From NCBI RefSeq assembly GCF_008373755.1, contig NZ_VUJV01000003.1:558001-622000 (forward strand): 64,000 bases of DNA, written 5' to 3'. This document shows positions 44,271 through 54,599 of the stretch, in pieces; the stretch's first letter is position 1, and every line of letters starts with the position of its first letter. The DNA is from Nocardioides humilatus. Lineage in GTDB: Bacteria; Actinomycetota; Actinomycetes; Propionibacteriales; Nocardioidaceae. Position numbers and translations under genes: made by a program. The notes under the pieces were generated by a model, which made no database searches, was not told where the DNA came from, and saw nothing but the letters and a program-made list of their open reading frames with translations.

Positions 44271-45018
44271 CCAGACCGTTGAGGTCGCCGGTGCCGAAGT
44301 CGGTCCGGCCGAGGTTGTCGGAGAACATCAGCTCGTCGCTGGAGCGCACGTGGCCCAGCCCCACGAGGTGCCCGAGCTCGTGCAGCATGATCGCCCGCGC
44401 CTCGCTGTCGTCGCCGAAGAAGGTGTCGAGCTCGTCGAACGCGTCGGCGTCCAGCGTGATGCCGCCCGTCACGTAGCGCTCCCAGTCGCCGCCGCCCGCG
44501 GGTGCGGCGACCGCGCCGCCGACGCCCGCGACGTCGTCCTCGAGCTGGCGCACCTCGTCCTCGGTCGCCCACGAGACGAGCACGGGGTCCTTGACCCCGA
44601 GGGAGGGCACGAACGCGCGGTCCCACTCGGGGCGTCGATCGGTGCGGCCGTCGTACACGAAACGGAGGCCGGTGTAGTGCGCGACCACCTCGACCGCGCC
44701 CGCGACGAACTCCTCGGTGTCGTCGGCGTCCCAGGGTGATCCGTCGGGGTTGATCTCGTAGTGGATCTCCTCGCACGGGTCCCACGCGACGGGTTCGTCG
44801 GCGTCGCCGGGCTGGTGCTGGATGAAGGCATAGGTGCCGCCGGGAGGTACGTCGGCGGGGTCGCCCAGCGGTTCCTCGCCGATGCCGAAGACGCGGAGCA
44901 GGCCGGTCGGGCCCCCGGCGTTACCGACAACGACCGCGCCGAAGGCTGCGGCGCACGCGAGCAGCACCACGCCCCAGCGCCAGCGCTCGGCGCGAGACCG
45001 AGTCGTCCGAGGGGTCAT
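44242..45018 (-). CDS. matrixin-like (metzincin) zinc metalloprotease, membrane-anchored or secreted
   Basis: A 258-residue protein with a basic start, one hydrophobic segment (WGVVLLACAAAFGAVVVGNAG) and an exported domain. The metzincin zinc site HELGHLVGLGH is at residues 213-223 (His213, His217, His223, catalytic Glu214), and ELMFSDN supplies the Met-turn. It is short, with no extra domains. ATG 45018 comes seven bases after the YyaL stop, so it is likely co-transcribed with that gene. Substrate unknown. Confidence 0.88.
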   Translation of the reverse strand: MTPRTTRSRAERWRWGVVLLACAAAFGAVVVGNAGGPTGLLRVFGIGEEPLGDPADVPPGGTYAFIQHQPGDADEPVAWDPCEEIHYEINPDGSPWDADDTEEFVAGAVEVVAHYTGLRFVYDGRTDRRPEWDRAFVPSLGVKDPVLVSWATEDEVRQLEDDVAGVGGAVAAPAGGGDWERYVTGGITLDADAFDELDTFFGDDSEARAIMLHELGHLVGLGHVRSSDELMFSDNLGRTDFGTGDLNGLVRLGRGRCV

Positions 45019-45025
45019 CCGAGGG

Positions 45026-47002
<1,977 letters not shown>

Positions 47003-47044
47003 CCGGCCATGATCCCCCACCCGCCGACCGGGCTCTGCCTCCGG

Positions 47045-47647
47045 TCAGGCCATCTGCGGGATGTGCAGGTGGGCGTAGGCCAGGTCGAACTCGTGGACGT
47101 CCACGACCATGCCGCCCGACTCCCTCGCCATCCTGCTGCGCAGGTCGTTGGCCGTGTCGCGACTCGCGTGCATCGCAGCGCGGGTCTCCCAGGCCGTGGT
47201 GGCGCACGCCAGTCCGGAGGCCCGGTCCACGAGCAGGCTCGCGCTGCAGAATCCCGAGGTCTCTCCGAGCATCAAGAGGATCGCGACGCGGAACGTCTCC
47301 GTCATGGCGTCGAGGTCACCCTGGAGCCAGCTCACCCGGCAGCATTCTCCGTGGTGGGAGCGACGCATGGCCGCAACCTCCCACTCGTCGACCTGCATGG
47401 AGCCGCCCAGGATGTCGCGACCGCGATCACGGAGCGGCCGGAGTGGCTCGTCGCTGGCACTCATCGCCGCGGGGGTGTCCCAGGAGCTGGTGACGATGCA
47501 CTGCCCGGTCCTGCGATCGACCAGCATCGAGATCCCTCGGCAGCCCGGCATCGCGTCGAGCATGGGCACCGCTTCGTGCTCGACGAAGGCGATGCCTGCG
47601 CCGATCTTCTCGGCCCTTCCGTGGAAGGTGATGGAACGTGCGTGCAC
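47045..47647 (-). CDS. duplicated ABM-like (dimeric alpha-beta barrel) protein
   Basis: A 200-residue protein made of two similar halves. Each half has a Cys/Gly turn, LVDR(R/A)(T/S)G, T(S/A)W(D/E)T, AAM(S/H)AS and an Arg-rich helix, the pattern of antibiotic-biosynthesis-monooxygenase/stress-response barrel domains, which normally dimerise; here the two copies are fused. No catalytic residue can be assigned. GTG 47647 follows GAGAGGAG. The 42-base gap to YyaL on the same strand suggests co-transcription. Confidence 0.75.
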   Translation of the reverse strand: MHARSITFHGRAEKIGAGIAFVEHEAVPMLDAMPGCRGISMLVDRRTGQCIVTSSWDTPAAMSASDEPLRPLRDRGRDILGGSMQVDEWEVAAMRRSHHGECCRVSWLQGDLDAMTETFRVAILLMLGETSGFCSASLLVDRASGLACATTAWETRAAMHASRDTANDLRSRMARESGGMVVDVHEFDLAYAHLHIPQMA

Positions 47648-47745
47648 GGCCCGCTCCTCTCGGGACGAGGCAGTGCCTGGACCGGCCCTGCCGGTAGTAC
47701 CTGCTTACTCCTCCGGGAGCCGACGCGCCAGGGTCCAGCGCGGCC

Positions 47746-47754
47746 TTGTCCACA
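47746..47754 (+). promoter_or_regulatory. single DnaA-box-like TTGTCCACA
   Basis: A perfect match to the high-GC actinobacterial DnaA box in the 162-base divergent gap before the DUF222 gene. Only one is present, so it is not an origin. The gap otherwise holds presumed promoters for both neighbours. Confidence 0.4.
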
Positions 47755-47809
47755 GGCTCGACCTCCGGCGGTGGCGTGCGAAGGGGTTGTGTCGGACCCT
47801 TCGTGTTGT

Positions 47810-49240
47810 ATGACGAACATGACGTACGACGACCTCACCTCTCTCGACTCGACGGCCACCCTGGCCGCGGTCGAGTCGCGCGTGCGCGCCCGACGAGCTG
47901 GCGACGTCGAGGACATGGAGCTCGTCCTGCACTGGTGCGACCTCCATTCCGGCGACCCGCAGGCCGAGCCGGGCGCAGCCCCCAAGAGAAAGGGTGGCAA
48001 CTACCTGCGTCAGATCGGCGGCGACGGCACCCCGAAGGTTGCCGACCTGTCCTTCGCCGAGCTCGCGATGGCACGGCGCGCGGGCGAGGTCTCGACCTCC
48101 AACTTCGCCGCAGACGCCCTCGACCTGCGGCACCGGATGCCCTTGCTCGGCGCAGCCGTCCTGCGGCTCGAGATCGACCAGTGGCTGTGGCGCAAGATCG
48201 TGCGGCTGACGCGCAAGCTGAGCAACGACCGGGTCGGGTTGGTGGATGCCGCAGTCGCCGCCGCGGTGCACCAGTCCCCCGGCCGGCTCATCGAGCTCGC
48301 CGAGGCCAAGGTCATCGAGGCCGATCCCGACCTGCACCGCGCCAAGCTCGAGGAAGACGCCAGGAGCACGGGCGTGTGGCTCAACCGGGTGCGTCCGGGA
48401 GAGATCACCGACGACGACGGCGAACCCGCCACGCGCCGGATCACCGCCAAGGTCTCGGCCGGCACCGGTGTGCGGGCCGACGAGAACGTCGACGACCTCG
48501 CGGAGGTCATCTTCGACAACACCGAGACCGACGCTGACGGCGATCGGCCGTCGTTCGCCGACTGCCGCCTGCAGGCGTTCGAGATGCTGATGACCAACCC
48601 GCACCAGGCGGCAGCCTTCCTCAGCTCGATCGACCCCGACCCTTCCGTCGACCCCGAGCCGGAGCCCGTCAAGCCGCGGCGCAAGCGCAAGCCCGCCACG
48701 ATCACGATCTTCGTGACCGACAAGGTCCTCTGCGGTCAGGTCCCGGGCGTGGCCCGCGTCGAGGACTACGGTCCCGTCCTCGCCGCGCAGCTGCCCGAGC
48801 TGTTCGAGGGCCGCGACGTCGTCGTACAGCCGGTGATCGACCTCAGCACCGTGAAGGCGGTCAACAGCTACGAGCACCCAGCGGCGGTCAAGCAGCGCAC
48901 CCTCCTCCGCACCGGCGGCGACGTATTCCCGCACTCCACCAGCCGCAGCACTGCTCGGCTGGACCACGACCACCCGACGCCGTACGACCCGAAAGGTCCA
49001 CCCGGTCAGACCGGCGACCACAACGACGGCCCACTGACGCGACGCCACCACCGCGCCAAGACCCACCTCACCTACGAATGCCGCCAGATCGGCTTGGGCG
49101 CCTACCGGTGGATCTCTCCCCACGGCCTCGCCCGCTCGGTCACCCGGCTCGGCACCAGGGACATCGAGATCCTCCGAGATCCCGGGGGACGAGCCATCGG
49201 AGAGATCTACGGCAGCCCAGGGTTCGAGCTGCTGCTCTAG
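47810..49240 (+). CDS. DUF222 / HNH endonuclease family protein
   Basis: A 476-residue member of the multi-copy actinobacterial DUF222-HNH family. Residues ~1-330 are the helical DUF222 part (LSFAELAMARRAGEVS, WRKIVRLTRKLSNDRVGLVD). The HNH region near residues 385-430 keeps LDHDHPTPYD, an Asn in HNDGPL and RRHHRAKTH, but the usual zinc cysteines are absent (DVFPHSTSRSTAR instead of a Cys pair), matching a Cys-free branch I recall in this family. Role, often suspected to be mobile-element or repair related, is unproven. ATG 47810 or 47819 could start it; no ribosome site is seen. Confidence 0.82.
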   Translation: MTNMTYDDLTSLDSTATLAAVESRVRARRAGDVEDMELVLHWCDLHSGDPQAEPGAAPKRKGGNYLRQIGGDGTPKVADLSFAELAMARRAGEVSTSNFAADALDLRHRMPLLGAAVLRLEIDQWLWRKIVRLTRKLSNDRVGLVDAAVAAAVHQSPGRLIELAEAKVIEADPDLHRAKLEEDARSTGVWLNRVRPGEITDDDGEPATRRITAKVSAGTGVRADENVDDLAEVIFDNTETDADGDRPSFADCRLQAFEMLMTNPHQAAAFLSSIDPDPSVDPEPEPVKPRRKRKPATITIFVTDKVLCGQVPGVARVEDYGPVLAAQLPELFEGRDVVVQPVIDLSTVKAVNSYEHPAAVKQRTLLRTGGDVFPHSTSRSTARLDHDHPTPYDPKGPPGQTGDHNDGPLTRRHHRAKTHLTYECRQIGLGAYRWISPHGLARSVTRLGTRDIEILRDPGGRAIGEIYGSPGFELLL

Positions 49241-49243
49241 GGT
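49238..49243 (+). promoter_or_regulatory. candidate -10 hexamer of the thioesterase gene
   Basis: TAGGGT, six bases before ATG 49250. Its TAG is also the stop codon of the DUF222 gene. Confidence 0.4.
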
Positions 49244-49249
49244 CGCCCC

Positions 49250-49864
49250 ATGTGGGACTTCGCGGAGATGTCGAGCGACGAAGTGGCGTCCCTGCGCGCT
49301 CGTTACGAGCCGCTCACGCAGTCGATCCGCGAGCTCATCGACGCGGCTCTGCACGTCGACGCTGACAACCAGGTGGTCGACCAGGCCAAGGCCCAGATCG
49401 ACGCCGCGGCCGAGCTCCTGCGCGCGCATCCTGCGTCGACGCGCCAGGGCATGGCCCTGACCCCTGAGGGCGAGAGCATCCCGTGGGACAACCTGGGCAA
49501 CGGGATCCGCAACCCTCTCGCGCCGCCGCTGGTGGTCGAGCACACCGGCCCGACGAGCGCCCGGATCGACGTGGAGCTCGGAGCGGCGTACGAAGGACCG
49601 CCCGGACACGTGCACGGCGGCTACTGCGCCCTGGTGCTCGACCAGATCCTCGGCGAGGTCGCGAGCCGAGGCAGCATCGAGACCGTCGCCGCGACGGGGA
49701 CGATCAGCCTGCGCTACCTCCGCCCGACCAAGCTCGGCCGGCTGCACGTCGAGGCCGAGATCCAGCGGACTGAGGGTCGCAAGATCTTCATCACCGGCCA
49801 CATCGCCGACGAGGACGGCACGACCGTCACCGCCGAGGGCCTGTTCATCGTCCTCCGGCAATAG
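49250..49864 (+). CDS. PaaI/THEM4-like hotdog thioesterase
   Basis: A 204-residue protein. An ~85-residue helical N-terminus precedes a hotdog domain with the PaaI-type signature HVHGGYCALVLDQILGE and the following strand TISLRYLRPT. Such enzymes cleave acyl-CoA thioesters; the N-terminal extension is typical of actinobacterial THEM4-like members. The gene begins nine bases after the DUF222 stop but appears to have its own leaderless promoter. Substrate unknown. Confidence 0.88.
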   Translation: MWDFAEMSSDEVASLRARYEPLTQSIRELIDAALHVDADNQVVDQAKAQIDAAAELLRAHPASTRQGMALTPEGESIPWDNLGNGIRNPLAPPLVVEHTGPTSARIDVELGAAYEGPPGHVHGGYCALVLDQILGEVASRGSIETVAATGTISLRYLRPTKLGRLHVEAEIQRTEGRKIFITGHIADEDGTTVTAEGLFIVLRQ

Positions 49865-49894
49865 ACGGTGGGACCGGCCGCGGTCCTGGTGCGG

Positions 49895-51304
49895 CTACTC
49901 AAGCGGTCCGAAGGTCCTGCGCACGGGAGCGCTCGCGTTGTCCGCGACGTCGGTCGCCACCGCGACGATGTGCCACTTGGTCAGCAGGCTGCGGGGCAGC
50001 GTGACCGACCAGGTGCACGAGGTGCCGCCGTCACAGGTGACGGTGTCGGTCTTCGTGTAGTTCGACAGCAGTCCCGACGTCGACATCGTGACCGTGACCG
50101 TCTTGACCCCGGACAACGTGTCGCCCGCGGTGCCGCTCACGCTCCGGCCCTCCTTGCGGCTGATCGTCGCAGTCGGAGCTTGCGTGTCCCGTTTGATGAC
50201 CAAACTGAGACTTGACCGGTGACCGAACGGGTCGCCGGCGTTTCCCGTGACCGTCCTGCCCGGCGTGTCCTGGTCGACGTAGACCCAGTCAGGGAACCGT
50301 GGGACGCACCAATGGCCGTAGGACTCGTCCCGACAATCGAATGCCACCATGACGGTCGTGTTGTTCCAGCCAGCCGCATTCGGCGCCGGGTGAACGATGG
50401 CGCGGATGGTCGGCGCCTTCGCGTCGACCGTCGCATACCCAACCCTCGGCGTCCCTACGTTTCCTGCACGGTCGACTGCCCAGTGCGTCAACTTGACGGT
50501 CCCGCCCTCCGGATTGAGGGCCGCCCAGATCCCGCTCATGTCCCAGCCGTCGTTCGGGGGGAGCACGCCTGAGATTTCTTCGGCCGCGCCGTCACCCTCG
50601 ATCCGGTAGTGGATCTCCTTCACCCCGGAGCTGCCTTCGGAATCGGCCGCGCCGAACTCGGCGTAGAGCGACCCTGCACACACGCGCTGACCCTCGATGC
50701 AGTACGGGAGGTGGACCCAGGAGTCCGGAAGGGTGGCATCCAACTTCAGCTCGTAGGGAGTCGTGTTGCCCGCAACGTCGGCAACGGTCCCGGAGACGTG
50801 GGAGTCACCCCCCGTCAGCGCCACTGGGTTGGCACAGGTGACGATGCCCGAGAGGAGGTCCCTGCACAACAACGTCACCGTCGTCGGTGCGGTGTACCAA
50901 CCCTCATCGTTGGGCCGCGGGAACAGCTCGACGATCGGCCCGGTCTTGTCGATCCCGACGGTGACGGCCCCGGTCGCACAGTTGCCGGCGGCGTCGCACG
51001 CCTCGTCCGAGACCACGCGATGAACACCCTCGTCCGAGATCACCTGGGCCGCCGGCCTCGACACGATCCCGGAGCTCGGATCGGCATCGGTGACCCGCCA
51101 GGAGATGGTGACGTCGTCGGTGTACCAACGCCCCTCGTCCCCGATCCAGAACCCGCTGTCGGGATCCCGGTCGGGCACGCCCTGGACGGTCGGCGGGGTG
51201 GTGTCCGCCTCCCCGTCCGCACGAGCCACGCTTGGAGCGAGCGCGGCCAAAGCGCCGCACGCCACCACCAGCGACACACCCAAAAGTCTTCTTGTCGGCC
51301 CCAC
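49895..51304 (-). CDS. secreted protein with Ig-like repeats
   Basis: A 469-residue exported protein. Signal peptide to about residue 29 (SVARADG). The mature part carries several beta-sandwich units of the kind with DxTGPxI..., GWYTAPTTVTLLC and D..SGI, in which aromatic GW(Y/N) and paired Cys recur, ending with a unit starting TQAPTATISRKEG. These are bacterial Ig-like surface modules; no enzyme domain or anchor is visible. GTG 51304 follows AGGAG at six bases. A stem-forming repeat overlaps that ribosome site. Confidence 0.82.
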   Translation of the reverse strand: MGPTRRLLGVSLVVACGALAALAPSVARADGEADTTPPTVQGVPDRDPDSGFWIGDEGRWYTDDVTISWRVTDADPSSGIVSRPAAQVISDEGVHRVVSDEACDAAGNCATGAVTVGIDKTGPIVELFPRPNDEGWYTAPTTVTLLCRDLLSGIVTCANPVALTGGDSHVSGTVADVAGNTTPYELKLDATLPDSWVHLPYCIEGQRVCAGSLYAEFGAADSEGSSGVKEIHYRIEGDGAAEEISGVLPPNDGWDMSGIWAALNPEGGTVKLTHWAVDRAGNVGTPRVGYATVDAKAPTIRAIVHPAPNAAGWNNTTVMVAFDCRDESYGHWCVPRFPDWVYVDQDTPGRTVTGNAGDPFGHRSSLSLVIKRDTQAPTATISRKEGRSVSGTAGDTLSGVKTVTVTMSTSGLLSNYTKTDTVTCDGGTSCTWSVTLPRSLLTKWHIVAVATDVADNASAPVRRTFGPLE

Positions 51305-51313
51305 GCCACGCTC

Positions 51314-51331
51314 CTGACCTTGAACGGTCAG
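51314..51331 (-). promoter_or_regulatory. stem overlapping the ribosome site of the Ig-like gene
   Basis: CTGACC and GGTCAG (perfect six-base arms, six-base loop). On the minus strand the second arm continues into the Shine-Dalgarno as GGTCAGGAG, the same arrangement as AGTCAGGAG at 3569-3577. The remaining ~85 bases of this gap show nothing further. Confidence 0.45.
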
Positions 51332-51416
51332 CCCGGGACCCGACCACCCCTCAGCATGCTCGCCGGGTCCACGACACGGAACCGCCCATCCGGACTAGGC
51401 ACATGGCCCGGAGGAC

Positions 51417-52994
51417 TCATCTCTGGACGTAGCCCGTGCCCCGCTCCTCGCGCTCCCAGACCGGGTCCGCTGTGTCCAGGCCCTCAGCACGCAACGCGCG
51501 CTTGAGCACCTTGTTGGTGGCCGTGGTCGGCACCTCGTCGGCAAGGCGCACGTAGCGCGGCCAGGCTTTGGGCGACAGGTCGGGCTGTGCGGCGAGGAAC
51601 GCCTCGAAGTCGACCGCCTCCAGCTTGGCGTCGTCGCGCAGCACCAGCGTCACCATCAACTGGTCCCCCACGTTGGCATCGGGTACGGCGTAGACGCACG
51701 CCTGGCTGATCGAGGGGTGTCGCAGGAGCAGCGCCTCGATCGGGGCGGCGGCGAGGTTCTCGCCGTCGACGCGCAGCCAGTCGTCGGTGCGGCCGGCGAG
51801 GTAGATGAAGCCGGCCTCGTCGCGGTAGCCGAGGTCGCCGGACCAGTACATCCCGCCATCGAGTCGCGCGGCGGTCGCCGCCTCGTCGTTGTAGTAGCCG
51901 CTGAAGAAGCCCGCGCCCTGGGTGTTGACCAGCTCGCCGACGCACTCGTCGAGGTTGGTCACCGCGCCGGTGCCGTCGAAGACCGCGCGCGGGCACTCGG
52001 TGCGAGTTTCCCGGTCGTAGACGGCCACGCCCTCGAAGGGCTGGCCGATCGAGCCGGCCGGGGTGTCGTCGGTGCGGGTGATGATGACCGCGGTCTCGGT
52101 CGAGCCGAAGCCATCCCACACGGTGCAGCCGAAGCGACGTCCGAACTCCTCGATGTCGCGGTCAGAAGCCTCGTTGCCGAAGGCGACCCGCAGCGGGTTG
52201 TCGGCGTCGTCGGGCAGCTCGGGCGTCGCGAGGACGTAGGCGAGCGGCTTGCCGACATAGTTCATGTAGGTGGCGCCGTACTTTCGGACGTCCGAAAGGA
52301 AACCGGTCGCGCTGAACTTCCGCGCGAGCGCGATCGCCGCACCGCCGCACAGGGCCGGCGCAAACGACGACATGACCGCGTTGGAGTGGAAGAGCGGCAT
52401 CGCGCAGTAACAGACGTCGGCGGGGGTGAGCGCGTACTTGTCGGCCAAGACGCTGCCCGCCATCACCACCATGAAGTTGCTGACCTGCACCGCCTTCGGG
52501 TCACCGCTCGTGCCCGAGGTGAAGATCAGCATGAACGTGTCCATCGCGCCGACCTCGGGGAAGCCGTCGACCTCGCGCGCCGCACCCGCGCAGAGCGATG
52601 CCCACTCCTCGCCGTCGGTGTCGACCACCCGAGCGCCACCCAGGTCGAGACCGTCGAGCAGAGGCAGGTGCTCGGCATCGGTCAGCAGGACCTGGCAGTC
52701 CGCCCGTCGTACGTCGGCGGCCAGTGCCGCTCCGCGACGCGTCGCGTTGATGCCAGCCGTGACGTGCCCGCCGACGGCGCCGGCCAGGAGGGCGCGGACC
52801 ATCTCCGGCGTGTTCTCCATGAGTACGCCGACGTGCAGCGGTCGCTCCGGATCAGCCCACGAGCGCACCACCCGCGCTCGAGCCGCGGCGTCGCCGACGG
52901 TCTCGGCCCAGGTCCATCGGTCGTCCTCGAACGCAAGGCCCACGGCCGAGCTGTCCGCCAGCGCACGGACCAGCTGCTGCACGGTCTCAGGCAT
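51417..52994 (-). CDS. fadD17: acyl-CoA ligase, FadD17-like
   Basis: A 525-residue AMP-forming acyl-CoA synthetase. Motifs in order: LIFTSGTSGDPKAVQVS (P-loop), MPLFHSNAV, GFGSTE, SGDLGYRDEAGF and GRTDDWLRVDGENL (hinge), with a C-terminal Lys in TNKVLKRALRAEG. Sequence blocks such as YGATYMNYVGKPLAYVLATP and LFMLIF-type runs match mycobacterial FadD17 closely from memory. It activates a fatty or side-chain acid to its CoA ester via an acyl-adenylate. It is the last gene of the FMO-TetR-hydrolase operon, overlapping the hydrolase stop by eight bases. Confidence 0.88.
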   Translation of the reverse strand: MPETVQQLVRALADSSAVGLAFEDDRWTWAETVGDAAARARVVRSWADPERPLHVGVLMENTPEMVRALLAGAVGGHVTAGINATRRGAALAADVRRADCQVLLTDAEHLPLLDGLDLGGARVVDTDGEEWASLCAGAAREVDGFPEVGAMDTFMLIFTSGTSGDPKAVQVSNFMVVMAGSVLADKYALTPADVCYCAMPLFHSNAVMSSFAPALCGGAAIALARKFSATGFLSDVRKYGATYMNYVGKPLAYVLATPELPDDADNPLRVAFGNEASDRDIEEFGRRFGCTVWDGFGSTETAVIITRTDDTPAGSIGQPFEGVAVYDRETRTECPRAVFDGTGAVTNLDECVGELVNTQGAGFFSGYYNDEAATAARLDGGMYWSGDLGYRDEAGFIYLAGRTDDWLRVDGENLAAAPIEALLLRHPSISQACVYAVPDANVGDQLMVTLVLRDDAKLEAVDFEAFLAAQPDLSPKAWPRYVRLADEVPTTATNKVLKRALRAEGLDTADPVWEREERGTGYVQR

Positions 52995-53940
52995 CGATGA
53001 CCTCCAGCGCCGGAGCGGCGGCAGTGTCGGTGGCGGAGGGCGTCAGGTGGCGCACCAGGAAGGACACCGCGTGCGCGAGCGCGGGCTCGTGCCACGGCTT
53101 GCCCTCGAAGATGTCGAAGTGGTCGCACGGGTAGTGCCGCACCTCGGCCTTGCCCTTGAACGCTGCTTTCGCCGAGGCGTACGGCGGCGCGCTCTGGTCG
53201 AAGTCGGCGATCTGCACGAGCAGGGGGCACGTGATGCGCGCGGCGTCGGCCTGCGGCTTGCGGGAGCCGAGCTCGAGCGCCACGTCGGCGGCGATCTCGT
53301 TGCGCCAGGTCGGTCCGGCGATCGCCAGGTAGTCCTCGAGCGCACCGGGCAGCGTCATCGCGCCGATCTCGCCGGGGCGCGCGACGATCGGCATCATCAC
53401 CGAGCCGCGTCCGGCTCGCGCCGACACCCGGCCGCGGATGCCGCGGGCGGTGGCGCGCAGCAGCTCGCTCTTGGTGTGGGTGGCGGTCGCGTGGACCGCT
53501 GCGGCGATGCCATCGACCATCGGCACGACCGAGACCACGGCGGCGACGTCGGTGCGGTCCGCCGCTGCCCGAAGGACGTGGCCACCGGCGAGGGAGACGC
53601 CCCACAGCACGATCCGCGTCGGGTCGACGCCGGGCAGCGCAGCGGCCGCCTTCATCGCCGCACGGAAGTCGGCCAGCTGACCTTCGAGCGAGACGGTCTG
53701 CCTCGGGAAGCCCGCGCTGCCACCGAAGCCGCGGTAGTCGAACGCGAGCACGTCGAGACCCGCGGCGGCGAAGCCACGGGCGAACGGCTCGAGGCCCGAG
53801 TCACGTGTGCCGCCGAGCCCGTGCGCCATGACGACGACCGGTCGGCCCGCAGAAGTGGCGAGCGAGTCGTCGGCGGCGACGTAGTGCGTCGCCTCGCAGG
53901 TGGTGCCCTCGGAGACGAAGGTCAGGGTCTGAAGGTTCAT
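52987..53940 (-). CDS. alpha/beta hydrolase (acyl-peptide/dienelactone hydrolase type)
   Basis: A 317-residue cytoplasmic hydrolase. HGLGG forms the oxyanion region, FDYRGFGGS follows, the nucleophile elbow is GVSLAGG, and late Asp (ADFDQSAPP) and His (DHFDIF) complete the triad. Likely cleaves an ester or lactone produced by the flavin monooxygenase upstream; this is inference from the operon. ATG 53940 has a GGGAG site and overlaps the TetR stop (ATGA). Confidence 0.87.
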   Translation of the reverse strand: MNLQTLTFVSEGTTCEATHYVAADDSLATSAGRPVVVMAHGLGGTRDSGLEPFARGFAAAGLDVLAFDYRGFGGSAGFPRQTVSLEGQLADFRAAMKAAAALPGVDPTRIVLWGVSLAGGHVLRAAADRTDVAAVVSVVPMVDGIAAAVHATATHTKSELLRATARGIRGRVSARAGRGSVMMPIVARPGEIGAMTLPGALEDYLAIAGPTWRNEIAADVALELGSRKPQADAARITCPLLVQIADFDQSAPPYASAKAAFKGKAEVRHYPCDHFDIFEGKPWHEPALAHAVSFLVRHLTPSATDTAAAPALEVIDA

Positions 53941-54599
53941 GAGGAGCTCCCGTAGATGGTGCGCAGCCAGATGAAGGCCAGCGACTCGATGTGGAGGTCG
54001 CGCGCGGGGCCGGAGCCGAGCGAGTGCCGCTCGAGCGCGTGGTCGTTGAGATCGAGCAGGACCGCGGCGACCGCGCCGGCGTCGGGCCCGTCGGTCGCCC
54101 GACCGGCGGCGCGCTCGGTCTCGATCATCCCGGCGATGATGCGGGCGAAGTCGGCCCGACCCGCGTCCCACATCTCGCGGACGGTCGCGCTCGACGCCCG
54201 CGCCTCGAGCAGGGCGCGGTAGGTGTGCGGACTGGTGTCGACGGAGTCGAAGAGCTTGGTGATCGCCGCGCGGAACCGCCCTTCAGGAGTGCCCTCCGCC
54301 TTGATGAGCAGCTCGTTGGCGTCGAGCGCGTCGTCGTAGAGGTCCTGCATGAGAGCCATGACGGCCAGCGCCTTGCTCTCGAAGTAGAAGTAGAACGCCG
54401 ACCGGGTGACCCCTGCGCGCCGCGAGATCTCCGCGACGTTGATCTCGTCGAGGGTCTGCTCGCGCAGCAGCCCGTCGAAGGCCTGCAGCAGCGCGTCGCG
54501 ACGGGCGTCGCCGCGGTTGGGACCGCGGCGATCGACCAGACGGTCCCAGTCGCCGCTGCTCATCGCGTCGCCCGTGCTCATCGCGTCGCCCGTGCTCAT
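53937..54599 (-). CDS. TetR family transcriptional regulator
   Basis: A 220-residue regulator. The helix-turn-helix EINVAEISRRAGVTRSAFYFYFESK lies near residues 50-75 by family alignment; the C-terminal half is the ligand domain. Three in-frame ATGs (54599, 54581, 54563) arise from a tandem 18-bp repeat, so the exact start is uncertain; 54599 overlaps the monooxygenase stop as ATGA. Located inside the operon it probably controls, with TTGACACGTGTCAA upstream of the operon as the likely operator. Confidence 0.88.
   Translation of the reverse strand: MSTGDAMSTGDAMSSGDWDRLVDRRGPNRGDARRDALLQAFDGLLREQTLDEINVAEISRRAGVTRSAFYFYFESKALAVMALMQDLYDDALDANELLIKAEGTPEGRFRAAITKLFDSVDTSPHTYRALLEARASSATVREMWDAGRADFARIIAGMIETERAAGRATDGPDAGAVAAVLLDLNDHALERHSLGSGPARDLHIESLAFIWLRTIYGSSS
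54549..54599 (-). repeat. 18-bp tandem repeat carrying alternative TetR start codons
   Basis: Two perfect copies of an 18-bp unit beginning ATGAGCACGGGC, then a third partial, diverged copy (ATGAGCAGCGGCGAC). Each copy supplies an ATG, giving N-termini MSTGDA-MSTGDA-MSSGDW. Confidence 0.85.

Noticed and set aside
47746-47754. Replication origin suggested by a DnaA box
   Set aside because: Only one box, no AT-rich region, and no dnaA or dnaN gene.
47810-49240. DUF222/HNH gene as a decayed pseudogene because the zinc Cys are missing
   Set aside because: The frame is intact, His-Asn-His residues remain and a Cys-free branch of the family exists to my knowledge.
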